Assembly (NCBI RefSeq): GCF_028746185.1
Contig: NZ_JAQIVH010000039.1
Coordinates: 186,001-250,000 of the forward strand
DNA: 64,000 nt
Direction: 5' to 3'
Source of the DNA: Paenibacillus_E qinlingensis
GTDB taxonomy: Bacteria > Bacillota > Bacilli > Paenibacillales > NBRC-103111
Shown here one piece after another: positions 36,610 to 44,266 of this stretch. How positions within the stretch are numbered: position 1 is the first letter of the stretch; each line of letters opens with the position of its first letter. The translations under genes were made by a program, and so were the position numbers. The notes beneath the pieces are model-generated. The model did no database searches. It was not told the origin of the DNA and worked only from the letters and a program-made list of their open reading frames with translations.

Positions 36610-37309
36610 GGCCTTCATCCTTTAACAAATGAATAACGTGCTGTTCGAAATCCGGACTGTGCAATAGTTCTGCTGGAACAGTGGACAGCCGGCCATTGTT
36701 CAGCACAACAAGCTCATCGCATAGATCGGAAGCTAACTGTAAAATGTGGGTCGAGAAAATGAGGATATGATCGCGCTTCATCTCACGCAACATATTTTTC
36801 ATCTCCAACGCCACGATGACGTCGAAGGAGGTGAGCGGCTCGTCAAGCAGAATGATCGGCGGTTTCGTAATGAGAAAGAGCAGCATCTGAATTTTGTTTT
36901 TCATCCCGTGGGAGTAGCTTTTGATCAGCCTGTGCCGATCTTCTTTGGACATGCTCATGATGTCGAAGTAAGCGTCGATGCTTAGGTCCGGCCGCAGGTT
37001 GTCCCGGTTAATATCCATGAAGAACTTAACGAATTCATAGCCGGTCAGAAACTCGGGCAGAATCGGCAGCGAGTACACATACCCGACATCCTCTTCACGT
37101 AGCTCCCGCACAACGCCATTATCCTCAAGGAGCGCTTGTCCCCCGTCCATTTTTGTCTCGCCGCTCAAACAATTGAACAGCGTCGTCTTCCCAGCTCCGT
37201 TGCGGCCGAGCAGTCCATAAATTTTTCCTTTCTGGAATCTGAATCCAACATCTTGAAGCACCTTTTTATCGCCGAATTTCTTGACGATATTGTCCAGAGT
37301 CAATTGCAA
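36593..37309 (-). CDS. ABC transporter ATP-binding protein
   Basis: About 238 residues from TTG 37309, which has GGAGG eight nt before it; the frame itself opens at ATG 37333. Walker A is GLLGRNGAGKTT, the signature is SYSHGMKNKIQ in place of the usual LSGGQ, Walker B is IILLDEP, and the switch His is in IFSTH. The variant signature is common in exporter ATPases of the YhaQ/CcmA type. It pairs with the overlapping permease gene. Confidence 0.88.
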   Translation of the reverse strand: MQLTLDNIVKKFGDKKVLQDVGFRFQKGKIYGLLGRNGAGKTTLFNCLSGETKMDGGQALLEDNGVVRELREEDVGYVYSLPILPEFLTGYEFVKFFMDINRDNLRPDLSIDAYFDIMSMSKEDRHRLIKSYSHGMKNKIQMLLFLITKPPIILLDEPLTSFDVIVALEMKNMLREMKRDHILIFSTHILQLASDLCDELVVLNNGRLSTVPAELLHSPDFEQHVIHLLKDEGHAENN

Positions 37310-37377
37310 GTGTAACGCCTCCGTTCGCTTCATATGTTGAGCTCTGTTTTTAACTTATTGGTAATAATCGGGCTATG

Positions 37378-37833
37378 TTAGAGCCTCGCGAACGTGATGT
37401 AATCGACTTGGGCAGGCTCTGCCGATTCGATTCGAAGTGCCCGGTTGATCTGTCCCCGGTGATATTGCCCATGTAAAAGGACCTGCAACAGGATATCCCG
37501 GACGGATGTTCGGAACGGAACCTTACTCTGGTTCGCATAGTCGATCATCTCGTCCAACTCAGATTCCTCTAGCCCTTCGATATAGACGCGATATCGCTCG
37601 GCGTTTTCTTCGAACATCGTCCGAATTGCCGTAAAGTCTTCCGTTTCCTCCCACAACGTATATTGTGCGCTGCCCTTGCCCTGCAATCGGGAAAGCCAGA
37701 CTCGTTCCGCGACCGCGACGTGCCGAACCAGCTTCAGAAGGTCCTTGTTCTTCGTCTCACTTTCTTCGAGCGCATCCAAGATGCGTCCGTCTGCCCAGTA
37801 CAGGTGGTCCATCATGCACTTGATCGTCTTCAT
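37378..37833 (-). CDS. DinB-family protein
   Basis: 151 residues forming a four-helix bundle. The metal-binding histidines are visible in MDHLYWADGRI near the N-terminus and LLHGQYHRGQINR near the C-terminus. Members are often thiol-dependent enzymes (bacillithiol transferases) or damage-inducible proteins; the exact reaction cannot be told. The ATG at 37833 follows AAGGGGGAAA. It stands alone between the ABC genes and the NIF3 pseudogene, in the same direction. Confidence 0.82.
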   Translation of the reverse strand: MKTIKCMMDHLYWADGRILDALEESETKNKDLLKLVRHVAVAERVWLSRLQGKGSAQYTLWEETEDFTAIRTMFEENAERYRVYIEGLEESELDEMIDYANQSKVPFRTSVRDILLQVLLHGQYHRGQINRALRIESAEPAQVDYITFARL

Positions 37834-37901
37834 TTCGGTTTCCCCCTTTTCTTCTCATCAATTACTTAAACCTATAGCTATCCGTTAAATTAACAACAAA
37901 T

Positions 37902-38623
37902 TTATTCAAAATGATCTTCTACTAGTTCTATTAGCTCTAAGTAGTCGTATTGCTCTTTGATTTTTTCAGAAAGGGACCTCACGCCAAAGATCTCTGTGAA
38001 TGTGTGACTTCCAACAATCAGGTTCATTTTAATGAACTTTGCATATTGAACTGTATATAAGATTTTCTCGCCAGTAATATAGACATCACATTCTGAATAA
38101 TGGGCATCACGAAGACTTTGGGTAGAATTTCCTGCCCCAGTAATAATCCCCACTCTTTTTATTCGCTTATCTGAGTTTTTCCACGATTTCACATTTTCAC
38201 TTAGGACCTCACTAACCCGCTCACTTAATTCTTGAAAGCTTATAGGGATTTGGAATTCTCCAATGCCAGGTTGGCTTCTACCCTCAATTTCAATTGATTG
38301 TTGGATAACACTATTTATTCCAAGTGCATTGAATAATGAAGTACATGTGCCAAATTCAGCATAATCCAGTGGCAAATGTACGAAAAAATGGCTTCTTTCA
38401 TTCCAAAGACAAAATCCCACGCATCATGGTGGGTAACTATAAGATCAACTTTCTTTTGCGCGGCTTGTTCAATAAGTTCGGGGGTAATATTTGTTGCATA
38501 CCCAATTCGACGGATTAAATCAGGACCATAGTGGTAAAATGCAAATTCCTCTCCAGAATTAAATTGATTTAGAAGTCCACCAAATAGTTTTCCAATTAAC
38601 TCATTAAATTGTTCTTTGTTCAC
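37902..38623 (-). pseudogene. NIF3-like dinuclear metal-centre protein, frameshifted
   Basis: From GTG 38623 (after GGGGGAGA) the product reads as a NIF3/GTP cyclohydrolase I type 2-like protein through VDLIVTHHDAWDFVFGMKE. Homology then jumps frame at about 38395-38405 and continues as RSHFFVHLPLDYAEFGT, VGIITGAGNSTQ, CDVYITGE and VGSHTFTEIFGV to the stop at 37902. The two halves together make a near-complete protein of about 240 residues with the expected metal-ligand histidines. A one-base change plus a possible short loss at the join, or a sequencing error, would explain it. Confidence 0.75.
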
Positions 38624-38702
38624 TCGTCTCCCCCAATAATTAACATTTAATAGTTAATACTTCTATTCGGCGAATAACTCAACAAACCTGCCGTTTCGTT
38701 GA

Positions 38703-38731
38703 GAAAAGGCTGCCGGTATACTCGGCAGCCT
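38703..38731 (-). terminator. Terminator of the lipoprotein gene
   Basis: Stem AGGCTGCCG / CGGCAGCCT followed on the minus strand by TTTTC, about 40 nt after the stop at 38770. Confidence 0.75.
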
Positions 38732-38769
38732 GTGACTTTAAGATTTATTAGGATGCCTCTTACATCCTT

Positions 38770-39180
38770 CTAATTCTCATATACATAAGCAACATATTTT
38801 TCCCCAAGCTTTACAAGAAGCAATTCAGATTGCATTTTACCTTGAATTGTAAATATCTTTGTCCCAACTTGGAGTTTAGTTGCCATGTAATCTTCGAAAA
38901 TATACCCATTTTTGTACTCTTTTCTTACCTCGCCTAACTCATGATTTTTTTTCAAATCCACTTGTCTATATTTTTCCTGATCTTCGGCGCGTTTATAAAA
39001 ACGTGCACCATAGACACATAGAATGTCGGCGTCTTTATTCTGTTTCAATATTTTCTCTGATATGGAGGTTCTCTCCATTTGACTAATCTTAATGGCCCCA
39101 TCAAGTTTTGGGTCTTTATTGCATCCAATTATTATTAATAGCAAAGTACATACGCAGATAATCTTGAAGAAGACGTTCAT
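38770..39180 (-). CDS. Small lipoprotein of unknown function
   Basis: 136 residues with a signal peptide and lipobox LIIIGC (Cys20). The mature part is hydrophilic with DADILCVYGARFYKR and ends in short beta-rich segments (TKIFTIQGKMQSELLLVKLGEKYVAYVYEN). No family recognised. Its ATG overlaps the stop of the upstream membrane protein gene by four bases (ATGA), so the two are translated together and may act together at the membrane. Confidence 0.72.
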   Translation of the reverse strand: MNVFFKIICVCTLLLIIIGCNKDPKLDGAIKISQMERTSISEKILKQNKDADILCVYGARFYKRAEDQEKYRQVDLKKNHELGEVRKEYKNGYIFEDYMATKLQVGTKIFTIQGKMQSELLLVKLGEKYVAYVYEN

Positions 39181-39647
39181 TCTTGTTTCATCCTTTTAAA
39201 TTTGAATCTTGGAAATAATCCTGTTAAGAGAATACTAGCTGAAAATAATACTCCAAGAAAATATAAACTTAAATTATCAAATATGACTGCATATCCGACC
39301 CCAGAGGATTGTATCAACGGAAAATAATCCATATTATCCAAGTACAGATGAATTACAAATAGCGAAAAAAGAGAAAACAGAGCACCATTTACTAGGGATA
39401 TAATAAGTATGTTTCCAATCTTCCCTGTCTTTAATCTTTGATAAAACACAGAGGGCATAATCAAAACGATTGGGAGAGCACACCAAAAGTAATAAAGAAC
39501 TGCACCTATGTATGGTTTGCCAAATTTAGTAGAAAATATCGTGATTCCCATAAAAAATGATAGCATGAACGATATTAATACGGAGAAAAAGTTTAAAAGT
39601 AACACAGTAATTGTAAGTTGAATGCATTTACTTTTTTCAAAACCCAT
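39177..39647 (-). CDS. Four-helix membrane protein of unknown function
   Basis: 156 residues with about four hydrophobic segments (near 12-35, 47-65, 78-100, 125-145). The ATG at 39647 follows AGGAG by about nine nt. The C-terminus is basic (FPRFKFKRMKQE), consistent with a cytoplasmic end. It forms a two-gene unit with the lipoprotein gene. I do not recognise the family. Confidence 0.7.
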   Translation of the reverse strand: MGFEKSKCIQLTITVLLLNFFSVLISFMLSFFMGITIFSTKFGKPYIGAVLYYFWCALPIVLIMPSVFYQRLKTGKIGNILIISLVNGALFSLFSLFVIHLYLDNMDYFPLIQSSGVGYAVIFDNLSLYFLGVLFSASILLTGLFPRFKFKRMKQE

Positions 39648-39741
39648 TCATTTTCAACTCCTGCTAAGTTATATATAGGTTCGGAGGCACGTTGATAATT
39701 TTCCGTTTTACTGATATTTACTTTCAATTTTCCATATGAAC

Positions 39742-39774
39742 AAAAAAGCATCATCCTATTAACGATGCTCTTTT
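39742..39774 (-). terminator. Terminator of the stalk-domain protein gene
   Basis: Stem AGCATC...GATGCT followed on the minus strand by TTTTTTG, just past the stop at 39787. Confidence 0.75.
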
Positions 39775-39786
39775 CCACTATATACT

Positions 39787-41571
39787 TTACTGCGTTAGTA
39801 CGAGCTCACCATAAGCCACTACTAGCCAGAAGCTTCCATCGTAATCCTTACGATTCACCAAATGAATCTTGTAAACGAAGCCGTCCTTTGTAATAACCCC
39901 AATCCATTGGTGACCGTCTTGATCACTTAACGTCATTATGGACCCTACTTCTTTCTGTAACGTCATCTTAACGAAAGATTGTAAAACCTCTCTGTAATCC
40001 TCTTGCGTTTTTTTGGCCCAAATCTCTTTAATTTGAGCCTGCGTGTACGAAATAGCGATTAGATCATCGACGTTCTGGAGCACTTCCCGAAGCGCATCCC
40101 AATCATCCAAGAGTTGCGCAGGGACTTTCTGACGTAATATTTCACCTTTGGCAACAAAGACCGTATAGCTTTCCTGCTCCCACTCTACAGGCTTTCCAAG
40201 CAACTCGGATAGCTGGCGAATGCTGACATAGGTTCGCCCATATTCCTGGATCGTCCTCATTTCAATCTGTGGATTGTCTTGATTAATCGTGAGTATCCGA
40301 TCCGGCAGCTCGAGCTTGATTTGTCTCTGCTCCTCGATGTAGCCAATCCTGTATCCCATCGCTTCAGTCATTGCACGCAGCGGCACCCACACACGCCCTT
40401 CTTCGACGTCTAGATACGCAGGAACGTCAGTCAGCAGTTGTTCTCCAAAAAAATTAATTCTTACGGAATCATATTGTTTCAATATAATAAAGGACTGATC
40501 CTTCACATATAGGTACTGCGTTGCATTCACTGGCAACCATCTTTCAAATCCAGGGCAATTTGGACACTCAATCGGAAGAGTACCTTGGCGAGGACTTTGT
40601 GACAACACCTTGGAAAAGCCTGAATTCAAAGTGAACCAACGGTCACCCTGTTCCAAGACGTATCCGTCACCGCCACTGATTGGTGTAAATATGATGGGTT
40701 CCAATCCTGTCAAAAGCGGGGACAACTCGGATAGTCGAATGCTTTTTTCTTCCTTCCCTTTTGCTGCATATACGGTTAACTTCCCCTGATCTTGCAAGGC
40801 TAACTTTCCGTCCTTCATTGGAATGACGTTGACATTATTATTTACCGGCAGCGTATATAGGATCTTATTAGAACTTGGGTCAACCGCCGCCACTTGTACC
40901 TTCCCGCCTGAAAGCGAGTTTAAAGTCACATACAAGACTCCACCGCCAAACTGAACGTCGGACACATACTGATTCGGATTTCCCTCCTGTCCGAGAGCCT
41001 CCGCCAAATCGATCGTCAACGGACCGTTCGTCTCATGCCAACCAAATCGAAGAAGCTGGAGAGAACGCTCCCTATTAATCTTCTCACCGCGTGGTGTGGT
41101 GATGGGGTCGTTGATCACGCCTTTTTTTATAGTCCAATACCGTTCCTTCTCATCCTTGGCCACCGCGGACAGTCCTCTTCCCCGACGCTCCGCTTCGGCC
41201 GGAACCGGTACATTGGCAGATCCATTCGAACTATTTTGCAGTACCATGATCAGAAATTCGACCAAATCTCCATTAGCATTATTGGAAATTACCGACGTTG
41301 TTGGGTCTTGGTTATTAACGAATATCGCTTTACTGCCATCCCAGAACGAATGTATGGATCTCATATAAAAGCCGGACTGATACCCCAACTCCTTCACCGT
41401 CTTTGTTTTGCCAAATAAGAAACGCTCTCCTTGCTCCTTAATCGATAATATCGGGGAGTCTGATGGGGCATTAACCGATGCTTGGTCCGCATGAACACTT
41501 GAAAGAGGCATTGAAATAAGTATTCCTGTGATTACAATCAAAACTGTGATGAATTTCTTAAGTCGTTTCAT
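39787..41571 (-). CDS. Secreted stalk-domain (copper amine oxidase N-terminal-like) protein
   Basis: 594 residues. A signal peptide ends near SSVHA. The first about 350 residues look like a beta-propeller-type region (ISGGDGYVLEQGDRWFTL, KILYTLPVNN). A Cu_amine_oxidN1 'stalk' domain (about 370-470) shows AYLDVEEGRVWVPLRAMTEA and GRTYVSIRQLSELLGK. The C-terminal about 115 residues are mixed alpha/beta. Stalk domains of this kind are common in Paenibacillus surface proteins and have no amine oxidase activity. The role is unknown; wall binding is an inference. ATG 41571 follows GGGGATG. Confidence 0.8.
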   Translation of the reverse strand: MKRLKKFITVLIVITGILISMPLSSVHADQASVNAPSDSPILSIKEQGERFLFGKTKTVKELGYQSGFYMRSIHSFWDGSKAIFVNNQDPTTSVISNNANGDLVEFLIMVLQNSSNGSANVPVPAEAERRGRGLSAVAKDEKERYWTIKKGVINDPITTPRGEKINRERSLQLLRFGWHETNGPLTIDLAEALGQEGNPNQYVSDVQFGGGVLYVTLNSLSGGKVQVAAVDPSSNKILYTLPVNNNVNVIPMKDGKLALQDQGKLTVYAAKGKEEKSIRLSELSPLLTGLEPIIFTPISGGDGYVLEQGDRWFTLNSGFSKVLSQSPRQGTLPIECPNCPGFERWLPVNATQYLYVKDQSFIILKQYDSVRINFFGEQLLTDVPAYLDVEEGRVWVPLRAMTEAMGYRIGYIEEQRQIKLELPDRILTINQDNPQIEMRTIQEYGRTYVSIRQLSELLGKPVEWEQESYTVFVAKGEILRQKVPAQLLDDWDALREVLQNVDDLIAISYTQAQIKEIWAKKTQEDYREVLQSFVKMTLQKEVGSIMTLSDQDGHQWIGVITKDGFVYKIHLVNRKDYDGSFWLVVAYGELVLTQ

Positions 41572-41879
41572 TGTTCATCCCCAATTTCCTTTTTTTGTAT
41601 TCTTATCCATTAGACATATCTTCAAGCTAAAAGTTGCGAGCCACTCTCTGTAACACAAACATGCGTCTACAATAGTCAAAACCTCGTTTACACAGCCACA
41701 TAACATATAACAAAGAACCCTCTCGATTGAGAAGGCTCTTTGTACAATTGTTAGAAAGTTGTCCTGTTCATGCATTAGCCTCTACTGCCGATGGCTTGTC
41801 CTTCACGAATGGCATACGCTCAAAGCACTTCCGATGCCTCTCCGCCGGCATGCTTCAGACGTAGCTAGTTATTGGCACA
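41572..41879. other. Gene-free stretch with one hairpin
   Basis: No supported gene. At 41711-41742 the minus strand can form AAAGAGCCTTCTC / GAGAGGGTTCTTT, fully paired with two wobbles and ending TTTG; it is a possible terminator for the GNAT gene 140 nt upstream. I cannot explain the rest. Confidence 0.5.
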
Positions 41880-42665
41880 TTAGCTGGAGAAAATATTTAT
41901 GGTCAGTTCTTCTTTAAATCCAACTTTTGGATAAACGCTTCGTCCCATTGGGGTTGCATGAATAACGGCCAATTTCACACCTTTTTGCTGCACAATGTGC
42001 AATACATGAGCAAGCATAGTTCGGGCTAGTCCCCTTGAACGATAAGCTTCTAATGTTGCAATACTATAAAAGCCTGCAACATCACCTTCAATAAAGGTCG
42101 TAAGCGTAGTTACTGGTACTCCATCCACATAAGCAAGATAATGTTGAACCGTAGTCGGATCTTGATTTGGGCCATCCACAAACACTTTGCAAAAAATATC
42201 GGCCATTGGCTCTGGAACATTATACCCTGCCAGCATGACCTTTCGAAACTCTTCAATCTCTTGTGGTTCCCGTATAGCCCGAACTTCCAATCCCGGCATT
42301 TCCGGCAAATCCGAACGCCATCCTTTCAGAGAGAGCCCCATACCCGAAATGACGCCAACCTGATTAAAATGATTAGTCGCAAGCGCTTGGTTAATGACTT
42401 CGTCCTGCTGATGAGAGGTGGTTACCCATGCTAATTTTTGGCCGCGATTATGGTAAAGAGACTTGATGGATTCCATCTCATCCGCGGGATTGATCTCCTC
42501 AGAACGCTTGTACGTAAAAACGCTATTGAACAGTCCATATGGGATTTCGGATTCAAATCGTTGCGTGCGATCCGTCTCCACGAATGTGAATACCTGGCTA
42601 AGCTGACTCAATTTCTCGTAAGCGCGGATCATGTTTTCAAGAATTAGATTCTGAATCGTTGACAA
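41880..42665 (-). CDS. GNAT-family N-acetyltransferase
   Basis: 261 residues from TTG 42665, eight nt after GGAGGAG. The C-terminal half carries the GNAT acetyl-CoA site: SIATLEAYRSRGLARTMLAHVL, where RSRGLA corresponds to the Q/R-x-x-G-x-G/A loop, followed by AVIHATPMGRSVYPKVGF. The N-terminal half is a divergent second acetyltransferase-like domain. The substrate is unknown. It is divergent from the TetR gene across 79 bp, so TetR control is plausible. Confidence 0.82.
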   Translation of the reverse strand: MSTIQNLILENMIRAYEKLSQLSQVFTFVETDRTQRFESEIPYGLFNSVFTYKRSEEINPADEMESIKSLYHNRGQKLAWVTTSHQQDEVINQALATNHFNQVGVISGMGLSLKGWRSDLPEMPGLEVRAIREPQEIEEFRKVMLAGYNVPEPMADIFCKVFVDGPNQDPTTVQHYLAYVDGVPVTTLTTFIEGDVAGFYSIATLEAYRSRGLARTMLAHVLHIVQQKGVKLAVIHATPMGRSVYPKVGFKEELTINIFSS

Positions 42666-42708
42666 TTTAGATCTCCTCCAGTTTTCTACTTACAGTGTTG
42701 GAAAGTAC

Positions 42709-42737
42709 TTGACTCTCATAAACCTGTGCGCAATAAT
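42709..42737 (+). promoter_or_regulatory. Promoter of the TetR gene, predicted leaderless
   Basis: -35 TTGACT (42709-42714), 17-nt spacer, -10 AATAAT (42732-42737). Only seven bases separate the -10 from ATG 42745, so the transcript should begin at or next to the start codon. No ribosome site precedes the ATG. Confidence 0.5.
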
Positions 42738-42744
42738 TGCTTAC

Positions 42745-43293
42745 ATGGAAAACAGAAAATCGCAAATCATAGATCTTGCATCATCACTCATTCGAAAAAA
42801 AGGTTACCCAACTTTTTCTATTGATGAAATTTCAAAACATTTTGGCGTTACAAAAGCAAGTATTTTCTATCATTTCGAGAAAAAGGAAGACCTCGGCCTT
42901 GCCGTAATGGAGCAACTTCATCAAAGGCTGGTCAACTTTACGTCTATTATTCAACTTTCATCGCAGTCGGTTGAAGAGAAGCTAATTCAATATTGTGATT
43001 ACCATTCTAGACAGTTTGTAGAGTATGACATATGTCCGACCTCTTCTTTACAGTCCGATTATGAAATGCTACCAGAATCGATGAGACAAAAACTGCAAGA
43101 GATAGGCGAGTTGGAACTTGCGATTATCAATGAAATTGTTGCTGAAGGATTAGTTGATCCTGCAATTAATACGCGTGCCTTGGCGATCACTATCTTATCT
43201 GCAATCAAGGGAGCACTGCAGTACAACCGCGCAATGCGTGACAATTTCATTCCGGATATCATGTATGGAATTAATCGTCTTTTAAAAACTTAG
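42745..43293 (+). CDS. TetR-family transcriptional regulator
   Basis: 182 residues from ATG 42745. The N-terminal helix-turn-helix is clear: IIDLASSLIRKKGYPTFSID, then EISKHFGVTKASIFYHFEKK. The C-terminal ligand-binding helices are typical in length. The start in the upstream frame (TTG 42709) would place the start codon on the -35, so I reject it. Candidate targets are the divergent GNAT gene and the cupin gene at 43480, whose promoter holds an 18-bp TetR-type palindrome. Confidence 0.87.
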   Translation: MENRKSQIIDLASSLIRKKGYPTFSIDEISKHFGVTKASIFYHFEKKEDLGLAVMEQLHQRLVNFTSIIQLSSQSVEEKLIQYCDYHSRQFVEYDICPTSSLQSDYEMLPESMRQKLQEIGELELAIINEIVAEGLVDPAINTRALAITILSAIKGALQYNRAMRDNFIPDIMYGINRLLKT

Positions 43294-43354
43294 CAAGATC
43301 AGCATATAATCAAATCAATTGGCAACTCCCCTGCCTACCGCTTAACCCGACTAC

Positions 43355-43416
43355 TGAAAAATCATCGGCCTGTAGCCTATTATTTCACTAAGGAACCAAT
43401 AGCCTCACAGGCCGAT
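43355..43416 (-). terminator. Terminator of the cupin gene
   Basis: Stem ATCGGCCTGT / ACAGGCCGAT with an inner CTATT/AATAG pair, followed on the minus strand by GATTTTTC. It may also stop the convergent TetR transcript. Confidence 0.7.
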
Positions 43417-43479
43417 TACATTTGTATTTACGGTTAAAGGCCGAAAAACTGCCTTTATTTCGGGGTGTTATCTCTTAAG

Positions 43480-43965
43480 TTAAAGACCGGGATAAGTAAT
43501 ATGATACTTTTTGGAAACTGATAACAGTTTTTGCATAGCCTCAGGAGTAGGTGGCTCTGTATGAGCCTCCATCCCTTCTACATAAGGAACGCCTAGTTCC
43601 TTCACAAAAGAATCAAATCCTGCAGGGTACGCAGTCACCAGAAACTTAGCTGTGTCTGATTTCACTTTGAAAGTGTGTGGAATGCCGCGCGGTGCGAACA
43701 CATACTCTCCATTTTTCACCAAAATAGTCTCCGTACCTAGCGTCATCTCTATTTCTCCATCCAGAACGTAAAAAGATTCATCTTCTTTTTCATGCAAATG
43801 CAGTGGAGGGCCATCATCTTTCTTGACGGCACAATGCACGACGCAAAACTCTCCGTTCGTATCGTCCCCGCTTACCAATATTGAATTTATATCACTAAGA
43901 AATAGGAATGTATTTTCTTTGTTATTATTTCTGTACATCACATCTGCTTTGCTTTGATTACTCAT
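43480..43965 (-). CDS. Cupin-domain protein
   Basis: 161 residues with one double-stranded beta-helix cupin core. The metal-binding motif is PPLHLHEKEDESFYVLDGEIE (His-x-His, Glu) and the second motif is APRGIPHTFKV. The ATG at 43965 follows AAGGAG. Single cupins of this kind range from dioxygenases to sugar isomerases and binding proteins, so no reaction is assigned. Expression is probably repressed by a TetR protein at the operator inside its promoter (44004-44033). Confidence 0.83.
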   Translation of the reverse strand: MSNQSKADVMYRNNNKENTFLFLSDINSILVSGDDTNGEFCVVHCAVKKDDGPPLHLHEKEDESFYVLDGEIEMTLGTETILVKNGEYVFAPRGIPHTFKVKSDTAKFLVTAYPAGFDSFVKELGVPYVEGMEAHTEPPTPEAMQKLLSVSKKYHITYPGL

Positions 43966-44003
43966 TTTTTACAGGCTCCTTCTTGGTGAGAATTCTTGAT
44001 GAA

Positions 44004-44033
44004 TTATACTTACTAACCGGCCGGTAAGTGAAT
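44004..44033 (-). promoter_or_regulatory. Cupin promoter with TetR-type operator in the spacer
   Basis: Minus strand: -35 TTCACT (44028-44033), 18-nt spacer, -10 TATAAT (44004-44009). The spacer overlaps the palindrome ACTAACCGGCCGGTAAGT (44013-44030; eight of nine half-site positions match). A repressor bound here would block RNA polymerase. Confidence 0.6.
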
Positions 44034-44135
44034 TATAGCTACACCCTATTTAAAATTCAATATTTCTAACACTAATCATATAAAATCTTCATAATTTTCT
44101 TACCACCTCCTTACTTCAAATATTTTCAAAAACAC

Positions 44136-44166
44136 AAAAGCCCATCTCAAGTTTGGATGGGCTTCT
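44136..44166 (-). terminator. Terminator of the GH51-like gene and its operon
   Basis: Stem AAGCCCATC / GATGGGCTT followed on the minus strand by TTGTGTTTTTG, about 100 nt after the stop at 44267. Confidence 0.72.
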
Positions 44167-44266
44167 TGTTTTATAAAAAGCAAATCTATTGGATTTTACA
44201 TCTGGAATACGATCGTTGGAGTTATTGTTAAATTATTTACACTCTCTTTCGTAGCTCCTCCACAAG

